Source: Globodera rostochiensis
Taxonomy: Eukaryota > Nematoda > Chromadorea > Rhabditida > Heteroderidae
NCBI GenBank assembly: GCA_018350325.1
Contig: JAEVLN010000003.1
Span: 4,853,758-4,917,757, forward strand
Direction of reading: 5' to 3'
DNA length: 64,000 nucleotides
Within the stretch, counting starts at the first letter, position 1, and every line of letters begins with the position of its first letter. Below are positions 13,144 through 22,213 of the stretch, in pieces. Both the position numbers and the translations under genes were made by a program. A model generated the notes under the pieces. The model was not told where the DNA came from. It did no database searches and saw only the letters and a list, made by a program, of their open reading frames with translations.

Positions 13144-16100
13144 ATGCCTTTTGGTCTGAGGAATGCTACCAGTGCATTCGCCAGAACTATGGCACTAGTT
13201 CTATCAGGGTTGGAAGACTCGGTGATCGCCTATGTAGACGACATAGTCATTTATACCCGTTCCAAAGACTTTGACCAGCATCTTCGTTCGCTTGAATCAG
13301 TACTTCAAAGGTTCCGCCTCTATAACCTCAAACTCAGTCCCAAAAAATGCTCGTTCGCGACCGCAGAAATGAACTTTCTAGGATATGTCATTAATGCAAA
13401 AGGTCATTCACCGAGTCTGTCAAAGGTCGAGACCATAAAATCAATTCCAGCTCCAACTAATTTAAAACAGGTTCGCCGAGCAGTCGGAATGGCCTCATTC
13501 TTTCGTAAGCACATCCCAAACTTTTCCACTATCGTTGAACCTCTCACCCGCTTGACGAAAAAAGAACACAAATTCCAATGGAGCGCCGAACAACAGTCGG
13601 CACTCGATAAGATCAAAGAAATTCTCACAAGCGCCCCAATTTTAGCCTTTCCCGACTATAACAAACCATTCCATGTATTCACTGACGCAAGTTTAGTTGG
13701 CCAGGGTGGCGCTTTAATGCAAAAAGACGAAAATAACCTATTTCATGCAATTGCTTACTGTAGCAGAACCTTATCCTCAGCTGAGCGCAAATGGCCGCCA
13801 GTTCAGGTTGAACTTTCAGCAATCATCTTCGCCCTTAGAGAATTTCGCGGGTTTATTTACCTCGCCGAAATTGAGTTACACACTGACCATCGGCCCTTGT
13901 CATTCCTCATGAAAAAGGCAGAGACAGCCCCAAATCTGTCCCGGTGGCTAATCGAACTTCAAAATTACAACATCAAAATAGTCCACGTTTCGGGAAAAGA
14001 AAACTCCTTAGCTGATGCCTTGTCAAGAGCCAATGAGCATGTCGCTGAAAAAGAAGTTCAATCTCTTAAGGAACTTGAAGACATTGCTGAGTTTCCAGTC
14101 TGTCTTTTCATCACAACAAACTCCCGAATTGTCATTGAACCATTCATAAACCAAATCACAGTCAGAAATGCCGATGGCAATCCATATTCAGTGGACTTAG
14201 TCAAAGAACAAAGTGAAGACGCCGAAGTTCGGGCCTTCATTGAGTTTTTAAAGGAAGGGAAGTTACCAAACGTTCCCGAAAATGAAATGGAAAGCTTTGT
14301 CGCAAACGCCAAAAATCTAGAAATGGTCTCGGAAATTTTATATTACCACGCCCCCAACGAAACACCAAAAATTTACGTCCCGGCATCCCTAAGACTGCTA
14401 ATTTTCGAAGCATTACATGAATCACCTCTGTCTGGTGGTCATATGAGCTTCTCAAAAACTTTACATAAATCTCGCAGGTTCTTTTGGCCAAAGAAATATC
14501 TGGATTTGAGAAATTGGACAAGACAATGTGTCAAATGTCAGTTACGAAATAATCCATCACCGAGTTACAGGGCGGAAATGATGTCAGTTCCCGTGAATAC
14601 GGTATTTGCTAAGGTCGGTCTGGACTTAACAGGACCGCTTCCGGTCAGTGAACAAGGCAACAGATACATACTCAATGTTATTTGCTGGTTTAGCAAATAC
14701 ATTATAACAGCACCCTTACCAGACACAAAATCACTTACCGTAGCAAAAGTTCTTCTCAAAAACGTTTATTTGGTACATGGCGGTTGCTCTGAGCTTATCT
14801 CAGACAATGCCACGACATTTACTTCGGATCTTTTCCGGACATTTTCAAAAATGCTTAACATAAATAAATCATACTCAACACCATATTACAGTCGGGGGAA
14901 CGGAATTACCGAAAGAACATTTCGCACGTTTCATAGCATACTCTCAAAATATTTAGACCCCAATGATCACAATTTTGAAGATTATCTGTCGTGTGCGACT
15001 TTCGCCTATAACACAAGCATTCACGGATCAACCGGAGAATCACCGTACTTTCTTTTATATGGCAGAGACCCTGTGCTAAACATCGAACAGCTCCTCGACC
15101 CAAAACTCAGAATGCCAATCACTCTTTCTCCTGACGGAGACTTCAAAGCCAAACTGGTCCTTTGCCTCAGAAAAGCCTGGGAGGCTGCCAACGAATTTCT
15201 TTCACAAAAACGGATCGAAATGAAAAAACAGTATGACAAATTCACAAAATCGATGGTCATTGAAACTGGAGACAGAGTCCTCCTCAAAAATTACATAGTG
15301 GTTCCGGGATCGGCGAGGAAATGGCACATGCCATGGAGAGGCATTTTTCGAGTAGTTGGAAAAGACCAGCTGCACTTGACAATAGTCAGCTGCTCCTCAC
15401 CCCAATCAAATCCGTTCAAAGTTCACATAAATCAGGTAAAGAAATTTATTGAACCGACGGGACCTGCAGTCACCACCCCCCAAATCAGCAATGACGAAAA
15501 AGTCGCTCTTGAAGAGTTAAAAGCTCAAGAGTTGGAAAATGTCCCAGGTCACTCACACGCCCAGCATTTGCCACTCAAAGAAGGCGAAACTGCAGGAAAA
15601 TTAGCGTCTGAATCACCACAACCTCAAAAACGTTACAATCTCCGCCCCAGATTAGAAAAACTAAACACCATTCTATTCGTCACTATTTTGGCACAACAAA
15701 TTGCCATTTTGAACGCGAACTCCGAAAATTCATTGTCCGAGTCACTTAGTCTCACCCCGTTAATCATAGCCTCAGTTTTATTCATCCTCCTAACGGTCCT
15801 AATACTCAAACCAGTAAATCAAGTCGAGCGGCGCACTTTGCAAAACAATTCAATCAATCCATCGCCATCCATGCAAACAGACCGCTGCCATCAGTGCCTA
15901 TGCGGCAACTTCAAAAACTGCCCAATTCGGAAGCAAATCCTCAAAAAATTCATTCCTGAAGTAAATTTTTCGAGAAAACCCGACTATGACATCCTCATTC
16001 CCGGCGCCGAATCGGCAAATGGCTTCTCCCTAGACTATTTAGGCATTAGAAGCGGTAACAAAGTGTTCGCCATCTCCAAAGCGCTCCCCGCAAGCGAATT

Positions 16101-16290
16101 TCAGGAATTAGCTTCTTTCAGCACTCAAAAGGACTGCTTCATCATCAAAGACATTCTCTCAAATGCACGCCGCCCCGCCCGATTGATTGCAATAACGGAG
16201 CACAACGACCACATATTCTATCTAAACCCCTTTATCAAAGCACACGAAAACTATTACTCATCGTACTATCTGATAATAACCGCACTCTAA
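13144..16290 (+). CDS. pol: Ty3/Gypsy-type pol polyprotein, 5'-truncated (RT end, RNase H, integrase, C-terminal extension)
   Basis: 1048 codons without a stop. It starts inside reverse transcriptase: residues 1-5 are the MPFGL block, followed by YVDD, so the N-terminal half of RT, protease and gag are missing. The frame is open back to a stop at 13123-13125, with Arg directly before MPFGL as in Gypsy RTs, so this ATG is an internal Met. RNase H shows D181 (FTDAS), E223 (VELSA) and D248 (HTDHRPL). The integrase zinc finger is H425, H433, C462, C465; the catalytic triad is D494, D554, E590 with the canonical D-35-E spacing. After the integrase C-terminal region (to ~770) a further ~280 residues carry hydrophobic stretches (~840-855 and ~870-889, probable membrane helix) and a Cys cluster (CHQCLC). 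The extension is of unknown function, possibly a remnant of an env-like region. The long intact frame suggests recent activity. Confidence 0.9.
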   Translation: MPFGLRNATSAFARTMALVLSGLEDSVIAYVDDIVIYTRSKDFDQHLRSLESVLQRFRLYNLKLSPKKCSFATAEMNFLGYVINAKGHSPSLSKVETIKSIPAPTNLKQVRRAVGMASFFRKHIPNFSTIVEPLTRLTKKEHKFQWSAEQQSALDKIKEILTSAPILAFPDYNKPFHVFTDASLVGQGGALMQKDENNLFHAIAYCSRTLSSAERKWPPVQVELSAIIFALREFRGFIYLAEIELHTDHRPLSFLMKKAETAPNLSRWLIELQNYNIKIVHVSGKENSLADALSRANEHVAEKEVQSLKELEDIAEFPVCLFITTNSRIVIEPFINQITVRNADGNPYSVDLVKEQSEDAEVRAFIEFLKEGKLPNVPENEMESFVANAKNLEMVSEILYYHAPNETPKIYVPASLRLLIFEALHESPLSGGHMSFSKTLHKSRRFFWPKKYLDLRNWTRQCVKCQLRNNPSPSYRAEMMSVPVNTVFAKVGLDLTGPLPVSEQGNRYILNVICWFSKYIITAPLPDTKSLTVAKVLLKNVYLVHGGCSELISDNATTFTSDLFRTFSKMLNINKSYSTPYYSRGNGITERTFRTFHSILSKYLDPNDHNFEDYLSCATFAYNTSIHGSTGESPYFLLYGRDPVLNIEQLLDPKLRMPITLSPDGDFKAKLVLCLRKAWEAANEFLSQKRIEMKKQYDKFTKSMVIETGDRVLLKNYIVVPGSARKWHMPWRGIFRVVGKDQLHLTIVSCSSPQSNPFKVHINQVKKFIEPTGPAVTTPQISNDEKVALEELKAQELENVPGHSHAQHLPLKEGETAGKLASESPQPQKRYNLRPRLEKLNTILFVTILAQQIAILNANSENSLSESLSLTPLIIASVLFILLTVLILKPVNQVERRTLQNNSINPSPSMQTDRCHQCLCGNFKNCPIRKQILKKFIPEVNFSRKPDYDILIPGAESANGFSLDYLGIRSGNKVFAISKALPASEFQELASFSTQKDCFIIKDILSNARRPARLIAITEHNDHIFYLNPFIKAHENYYSSYYLIITAL

Positions 16291-16450
16291 CAAAACCACA
16301 CCAAAATTGGTTAATCACAGTAATGATGCACCAAATTCCCGTCAAAAAGCACCAAACCTTTTGGCAAAATCACAGAATACACACTAATCAAAAAAAAACA
16401 CTAATTATTAAGTCAAACTCGCTCAAATAATCAATGAATATTCCCTTTAG
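16291..16450 (+). other. Inter-ORF spacer with possible splice acceptor and short upstream ORF
   Basis: 160 bases between pol and the helicase frame. CCCTTTAG at 16443-16450 could serve as a splice or trans-splice acceptor placing the helicase frame directly downstream. An ATG at 16434 opens an 18-codon ORF ending at TGA 16488-16490, overlapping the helicase frame in another phase; no canonical slippery heptamer is seen there. Confidence 0.45.
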
Positions 16451-16486
16451 CGCAAGAGAGTCTTTCGGCCCAGTCGCCCGGCACGT

Positions 16487-19400
16487 TTGACCAACCAGAC
16501 AGTGGAAGAACAACTCCAAAATCTGTCCGTCGAATGTGGCAATGATCAGCTGCCGCCCGGCGAGCGAGAAACGTCTGAAAGCGAATATTCTTCCTGCGCG
16601 GAAGACGAATTTCGCAAGTCAAAATCCAAACAAACCGAATCTGAACCAAAGGGTCAGGCTCGTTACATTGTCTCCACCAACATTCCGTTCACAATTTGCA
16701 CAAAAGCAACAACTTCACCAAAATTTGCTTCATTTCCAAACTTCTTACGCTTAAACACAGACGAAGAATTCGCACCTGCAACTAAAATACTGATTAACTC
16801 ATACGCAGAGGAAAATGCCGGGATCTTTAACCACTTGATCGTTGATCACCGAGCGGAGAAATGGGAAGCGCCGGCACCAATCGCACAGACCGAAGGATTA
16901 GGCATCGTTCTCAAGCTGGAGGAACGTCACCAAATCCCAATGGCACAAATAATTACGGCACACTCGGCCACACCAGTGTGGGTAAAATCATTGGCACCCA
17001 GCAGTCCGCTCCAACAATTCGACATTTGCACCGCATACGAAGTTGGTCTAAGTCCAGGCACACAAATATGCGAGGATTACATAATCCCGAACATATTCAA
17101 AATTGCACCGGCAATGAAAAGGGCCAGCACAAACAATTCATTTCCTTACAAAATAACAGAAAAATCACAAATTTCACCACTCCACAAAAATGCGATTGGT
17201 CTTGCATTACGATGCTTAGCAGCGAATGCAGACGAGCGATGCAAAAACGCAGCAATAACAGGCACAGTCGAATTTGTACGCACGAATAATAAACACACGG
17301 CACGGTACAGGGCAATATACGTGCCGGGTAACCTGCGCGAGTTGGTAAGATTTCGCGAATTATGGCACCCAGGGGTAATTGTCAATGGGCGAAAAGATCC
17401 GTTCACGAAGGCTGTGGCAACAGGATATGTCGCCAGCATCTTTAACCCGCACAATCAACTAACAACTGAGATCGAAATGAACTTGCGCTGCAACGACTAC
17501 AACTTGGAAGAGGAAGGTTTGATCTACACGGTTCCGTCCGACAGCAAACGGTTGGAACAGAGAGCCATGCACTGGTTCAGCTCGTCAATCACTGTCGCGG
17601 CAGAAGAAAACTCTGCCTGCGGCGAAATAACACGGAAAATCATTAACTTACCAGCACAAAATCAAAACATTGAAAAAGCACCAATTCCACTCTATAAAAA
17701 GGCTGAGTTGAACACCGAACAATGTCAATTCATATCCGAAGTCCTCTACACAAATCACAGCACTCACCTTTGCATCGCGCCGCCAGGCACGGGAAAAACA
17801 TACACATTAGCCGCACTCGTTAGCGCCTTGCTTTCGCAAAGCTCAGAGGCTGTAGTGGCATGCTTAACCCAAACAAACATTTCACTTCTTAAAATGGTCG
17901 AAGATATATCAGCAGTGACCGACTCAACGGCACTGTTGGTTCAGTCAAGCACTGCACGTGATGAACTAACTCATTTAACACAGCAATTCAGAAAATTCCT
18001 AACAATCGCACAACAGGAAGAATTGGGCGAGCTTGAAGGTCGAGACGCAATGATCATCAAGAAGTACAGGAAGACAGTCGCAAAGAAGCCCAGAATGCTC
18101 GATGAAAAAGAGGCAGTTCGAGTTATCTGGCAAAATTTGCAACCGCGCATACTGTATGCAACGCTTGCAATGGCCGAAGATCTCATTGACTGTTTCAAAC
18201 CTATCACGCACATTTTAATCGACGAAGCTGGCATGGCATCACGAAATGCCATTGGTCCAATCATCGCACTTTCACCAAATCTGGAAAAATTAGTCCTCAC
18301 CGGAGATCCAATGCAATTAGGCGTTTTTTTAGCCGACATTCCCGACGACCTGCAGAAATTCGGGTTTGAGTCGGTGCTGAACATAAGACCAGACGCACAG
18401 GTAAAGCTCAAAGTCTCTTACAGAGGGCACCCGTTCATAACAGAGTGCCTCGCAAAAGCAATTTACGGAGAGGACATAAAGGCGGGGGTAAGCGCCGAAG
18501 AAAGGAGTCTAGTGATAAATAATCTGCCCCTCCCGAATAACTCACCAATCGTTCTGATTTCGATGAAGTCAGCCGAGAAACGTGACAAAATATCGTTCAG
18601 TTTCTCAAACCTTGCGCAGACAAACACTGCACAAACCTTGTTGTCAGTTTTGGAACGCACTTTCGCACCAAACATTTCAATTGTAGTCATATGTCTGTAC
18701 GCGCACCAAGCTGCTCAACTCAAAGCAAGAAACAATTTCAGATCGACAATTTTGACCGTCGATGCCTATCAGGCACAGCAGGCTCAAATAATTGTTCTGC
18801 TGACAACCCGCAGCAGAAACATCGCAGCAGAGCATGAAGAAGCTTTGTCCTTTTTGACAAACAGCCATCGCAGCGTTGTGGCATTGTCTCGAGCAATACA
18901 CGCGTTGTTTCTTGTAGGTGACTTCGATCTGCTGAGACGAGGCCGAATTTGGCGGAAGTTCATCGACCACGCAGCCACAAAATCGGGAATCGTAGGCGCA
19001 GAATACATACAACAGCTGCAGGCATTCTCTGAACGCCCTGGAGTCGCCCAGCACTCGAACCGTCCCGCAGTTGATATTCCGAAGGACCCCCAGCCACAGG
19101 CAACACCGAACGAACCGAGCACGTCGGAGAGATCGCACTTCGAACCACTCTCACCAAATCCAATTCCACTCCCTCCCACACACAGTTCAGATCTGCAGAA
19201 CGTACTAACAAATTTCCTCCAGCAACAAGTTCGAGCAGTACAACACATTGGCGGAATTTTTCAGGAGCCCCCGCGCCCGGCGCCTCTCATGTTCCCCACC
19301 CCATCGTTCGGACAGTGGCCACAATTCGCCCACCAGCAATTTCAATTTTTGCCACAGTACATGCAATTCATTCCAAACAATTTCATGTACCCGCCACTGA

Positions 19401-19684
19401 TGCCGTTGGGTCAACTGCAACTGCCTCAGGCCCAAGTCCCGCACATGGTTACTCCGGGTGCGCACAGTCAACAGCACTTCGTCCCAATGAACGGCCCGCC
19501 ACCGATGCTCACACAGCCGACGACCGGAACTGCTCACCTCCGTCCACTGATGAGCCCGGCGCCTCCAAGTGGTTCGTCAACAGCCGCAGAACAAGCACAA
19601 GGCACATCGACAACAACTGCTCCTCCACCACAGACGAGGGCACGCGAAGAACCGAAGGCACCGGAACACTTCTTCTTCCGATGA
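16487..19684 (+). CDS. Retrotransposon-encoded SF1 helicase (UPF1/MOV10-like) with Pro/Gln-rich tail
   Basis: 1065 codons without a stop; the open frame extends back to 16451 and has no ATG before ~16940, so 16487 (TTG) is nominal. Residues 1-420 are unassigned and acidic at the start. SF1B helicase motifs follow in order: Walker A PPGTGKT (~431-438), Walker B LIDEAG (~577-582), motif III GDPMQL (~606-611), SYRGHP (~643-648), motif V VDAYQ (~758) followed by AQQ instead of the usual G-x-E, and motif VI VALSRA (~797-802) with its Arg finger. The ~190-residue tail is rich in Pro, Gln and Met. The family unwinds RNA or RNA-DNA using ATP. It lies between integrase and the 3' LTR on the same strand and is therefore probably an element gene, expressed by splicing or reinitiation. 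UPF1/MOV10 relatives normally restrict retroelements, so a role in silencing escape or RNA remodelling is a guess. Confidence 0.85.
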   Translation: MTNQTVEEQLQNLSVECGNDQLPPGERETSESEYSSCAEDEFRKSKSKQTESEPKGQARYIVSTNIPFTICTKATTSPKFASFPNFLRLNTDEEFAPATKILINSYAEENAGIFNHLIVDHRAEKWEAPAPIAQTEGLGIVLKLEERHQIPMAQIITAHSATPVWVKSLAPSSPLQQFDICTAYEVGLSPGTQICEDYIIPNIFKIAPAMKRASTNNSFPYKITEKSQISPLHKNAIGLALRCLAANADERCKNAAITGTVEFVRTNNKHTARYRAIYVPGNLRELVRFRELWHPGVIVNGRKDPFTKAVATGYVASIFNPHNQLTTEIEMNLRCNDYNLEEEGLIYTVPSDSKRLEQRAMHWFSSSITVAAEENSACGEITRKIINLPAQNQNIEKAPIPLYKKAELNTEQCQFISEVLYTNHSTHLCIAPPGTGKTYTLAALVSALLSQSSEAVVACLTQTNISLLKMVEDISAVTDSTALLVQSSTARDELTHLTQQFRKFLTIAQQEELGELEGRDAMIIKKYRKTVAKKPRMLDEKEAVRVIWQNLQPRILYATLAMAEDLIDCFKPITHILIDEAGMASRNAIGPIIALSPNLEKLVLTGDPMQLGVFLADIPDDLQKFGFESVLNIRPDAQVKLKVSYRGHPFITECLAKAIYGEDIKAGVSAEERSLVINNLPLPNNSPIVLISMKSAEKRDKISFSFSNLAQTNTAQTLLSVLERTFAPNISIVVICLYAHQAAQLKARNNFRSTILTVDAYQAQQAQIIVLLTTRSRNIAAEHEEALSFLTNSHRSVVALSRAIHALFLVGDFDLLRRGRIWRKFIDHAATKSGIVGAEYIQQLQAFSERPGVAQHSNRPAVDIPKDPQPQATPNEPSTSERSHFEPLSPNPIPLPPTHSSDLQNVLTNFLQQQVRAVQHIGGIFQEPPRPAPLMFPTPSFGQWPQFAHQQFQFLPQYMQFIPNNFMYPPLMPLGQLQLPQAQVPHMVTPGAHSQQHFVPMNGPPPMLTQPTTGTAHLRPLMSPAPPSGSSTAAEQAQGTSTTTAPPPQTRAREEPKAPEHFFFR

Positions 19685-19912
19685 TCAAAGACGGAGTTGA
19701 TGCGGAAATCGGAAAGCACCCTAACATCCAATCGCCCACTAAAATATTCCCGGCACCCCAACGGGTCGGTCCCCGTCAAAAACAAAACAAAACAAAAACT
19801 CTTTCGTTCGAGGGACCGAACGCGTGTGGGGTGGTCGTGTAAGCATCGATCAATTCCGCCATTAACATATTCATCCATTACACCAACTCTCTCTTTCTCA
19901 TCCGTCCAACGG
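19685..19912 (+). other. 3' untranslated region, possible true LTR start
   Basis: Between the helicase stop and the start of the repeated part of the LTR. Contains an A-rich tract (19778-19800) and TGTGGGGTGGTCGTGTAAGC at ~19825, a plausible TG start of the full-length LTR that the 5' copy lacks. No clear polypurine tract. Confidence 0.35.
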
Positions 19913-20694
19913 CAACAATCACATCGCTCACACACCCCCCCCCGGGCGTCCCCCCCTCACTCAGTGGCGTCGCATCATCGTTTGGCCATTCCCACCATCA
20001 GCTCCTCCCACCGAAGGGTTTAAAGGCTTTGGATCGCCCAGGGGGCCGGACACACACTTCGACACCTTTCCCCCTTTTCACACACTTCGACACATCTTCC
20101 TTTTCTGCACACTTCCACCTTCGTCGTCCCGTCACATTGTCCCTCTCGTCCCACACTTCTTCATCTCGTCTTCCTCTTCTTCTTCTCATCCGACCCCTTT
20201 CACTCCCCCCTCTCTTCCTTCCCATCAGTCACTGTTCTGCCCCAACTTGCAACAACATTTTCATCACTGTCCCATTTGATTGTTGAGGAATAAACAAACA
20301 CAAAAGTCCGGGCCCAGCAAACTTCTCACTCGTCCAAAATGATTCATTTTAAATTGTCAATCACTTTTTGAAAATTTCCCTTTTTTGGCGCTATTCGGTC
20401 CTGATTTTCAACTTTAATTTTATGGTCTTTATGTAGTTTTATCCCCAGCACCGACAATATGTAAGATTCTGCAATATTGAATAATATAAGTATAATAAAC
20501 CTTTAGAAATTCACCCCAAAAATTAAAAATCTCGTGAGATTTTTCGATATTCTCGATCGGTCCTCAAGTCCGAGCTCTAGTTTTTATTAGCTAAAATATT
20601 TATTATTTAGAAATTGAAGCACTGATTGGTACTTTTCGGTTGAATGTTTCGTTAGATTTTGGCATATTCAGTGCATAAATCCCCGCCCCTAATT
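19913..20694 (+). repeat. 3' LTR-like direct repeat
   Basis: Direct-repeat partner of 12357-13123. AATAAA at ~20290 follows TTGTTGAGG. The last ~390 bp look identical to the 5' copy, implying recent insertion, gene conversion or an assembly duplication. Not bounded by TG...CA as delimited by the other copy. Confidence 0.75.
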
Positions 20695-20869
20695 TCCAAA
20701 AAGCACAGAATGAGGAAAAATTCCTGTTACTTGGGGCCAAGACTTTTTTGGGGCGTTTATGTATTTCAATTCTTTTAATAAAATTTAAAAAAATGTAAAA
20801 ACATTTCATTTTCGTTGATTTTAAAGCATGGGGACGTTCACAAAAACTAACTAAACATTTGCAGTCTTT

Positions 20870-21060
20870 TTGAAAAAAATCCGCGATTCGCTTTATTTGC
20901 GTCTTTTATTCATTGACTGCACAAATGCGCCGAATAGTTTTCTCTTCTCTGTCTCATCAGGCGAGCGATTAAATGTTGTATTGATTTTTGTGTCTACATT
21001 AATCGATCCATCGCCCATTAATTCAGAAGGTTTTACTCCCTCTCGCACATTTGCTTCACA
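20870..21060 (+). repeat. Dispersed repeat with GCGATTCGC...GTCTCATCAG core
   Basis: Shares GCGATTCGCTTTATTTGCGTC, CTCTGTCTCATCAGG and a TTTTTGTGTCTAC...ATCGATCC segment with 40240-40480 (opposite strand), 45405-45545 (opposite strand, part), 46675-46705 and 47100-47220. A dispersed family with no recognised coding content. Confidence 0.6.
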
Positions 21061-21061
21061 C

Positions 21062-21180
21062 TAGTGCTGCACGAGACCCGAAATTTACCGAGAGTCGAGA
21101 CCGAGAAATGACACCGAGACTCGAGACCGAGACCCAAAAAATCCGAGAAATTTCTCGTTCGAATTTTTTTTGAAAATAAC
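21062..21180. repeat. GAGACCGAGA-type simple repeat with hAT-like start
   Basis: AGTGCTGCACGAGACC leads into imperfect CGAGAC repeats, the same layout (terminal motif followed by a private short repeat) as the other hAT-like MITEs in the window. Confidence 0.45.
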
Positions 21181-21488
21181 TAAAAAAATTTTGATTTTAA
21201 TTTCCACAAATTTTCAATGTCGATTTTTAAGGGTGCATTTTCCGTTTGTACTGCTATTTTGTTAAGGAATTTCAAATATACGATTTTTTTGCAATTCTGC
21301 TTCACTTTAAGGGAGGGAGGGGTGTCAGGCACGTAGCTAGGATTTTTTTCGGGGGCGGGGGCAAAAAGTCGATTCTTACGGGTATATTTTTCCTTTTTAT
21401 TGCATTTATGTTAAACAATTTTTGATCAAAATGCTTGATTTCTGGGGGTGCATTTCCGTTTGACTTCATTTTGGAGGGGGGGGGGGGG

Positions 21489-21516
21489 CTCAGCGGTGCC
21501 GATAGGCGCCGCTGAG
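21489..21516 (+). repeat. Dispersed GC hairpin (copy with compensatory change)
   Basis: Stem of 12 pairs around a GATA loop. Compared with the other copies one stem pair is A-T instead of G-C on both sides, so pairing is kept. Preceded by a run of 13 G. Confidence 0.7.
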
Positions 21517-21640
21517 AAAATTTTGAAATTTTGATTCAATTTGTTAAAAGATTTCAACCAAAATTTTAAAATCGGCATTTGGTAAAAAGTTACAAAAAAA
21601 TCATTTAAAATATTTTTAGTTGAATATAAAAAGAAAATTT

Positions 21641-21705
21641 CACATTCGGGAATTGAACCCGTACATTAAAACGAGCTAAGTGCTTATCCAAGCCATTGTA
21701 TATCG
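21641..21705 (-). repeat. tRNA-derived SINE fragment
   Basis: On the minus strand TGGCTTGGATAAG (A-box like) precedes GGTTCAATTCCC (B box) by about 45 bases. It does not fold as a full tRNA. Confidence 0.45.
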
Positions 21706-22213
21706 CCCTTATTTTTTCTTTATTAGCCCCCAATCTCTCCCCCCATTCACTCTTGCATTTCTCCCTCTCTCCCTCACTCTTTCTTCTTTCTCTCACTCCC
21801 ACGGCAATTGAACAGTGCGCACCCGCTGCAAATGAGCAGCGAGTGACGTAAGCGTCAGCGACGCGCGCGCCACAGCGGGCAGCGCAGCCATTTGCCCAAT
21901 ATCTCTACCCTATCTTCTCTCTCATTTTTTCTCTCTTTCTCTTTTAAAAATCTCTTCAGCACACTATTTCTTTCATCCTTGTGCCTATCCTTCTTCATTT
22001 CTCAACCTCTTGGCGAATTGTCTTCGCCAAATTCAACAGCGTTGCAAACAAAACTTGTGCATGTCCGGTATCCCAATCTAAAATTTCATTAAATTTACAT
22101 ATTTTCTGTCCCTCGATTGTTAATATAAATATGTATTTATTAAGTCTGAATCTTTTTAGGTTTTATCCCATTGGAATCATAAAAATTATTTGAATTTGCT
22201 AACAAAAAAACAA
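21706..22213. other. CT-rich intergenic DNA upstream of F-box gene
   Basis: Holds pyrimidine-rich runs (21720-21800, 21910-22000) and a short GC-rich stretch (21840-21890). No gene seen. TTTTTAG at ~22153-22160 could be a leader splice acceptor for the gene starting at 22214. Confidence 0.4.

Larger units (their letters stand above)
12357..20694 (+). mobile_element. Ty3/Gypsy LTR retrotransposon with extra helicase ORF
   Basis: Composite of two LTR-like repeats enclosing pol (13144-16290) and helicase (16487-19684). Primer binding site, gag, protease and the RT N-terminus are absent: the 5' repeat joins RT at 13123/13126. Only internally deleted or misassembled copies could look like this, as both remaining ORFs are intact. 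No TSD can be assigned because the left edge lies in the artefact region. Confidence 0.8.

Noticed and set aside
14058..15287. Minus-strand ORFs under the pol gene
   Set aside because: Shadows of the pol coding strand.
18677..19537. Minus-strand Ser/Cys/Arg-rich ORFs under the helicase gene
   Set aside because: Shadow frames of a coding region with strong codon structure on the plus strand.
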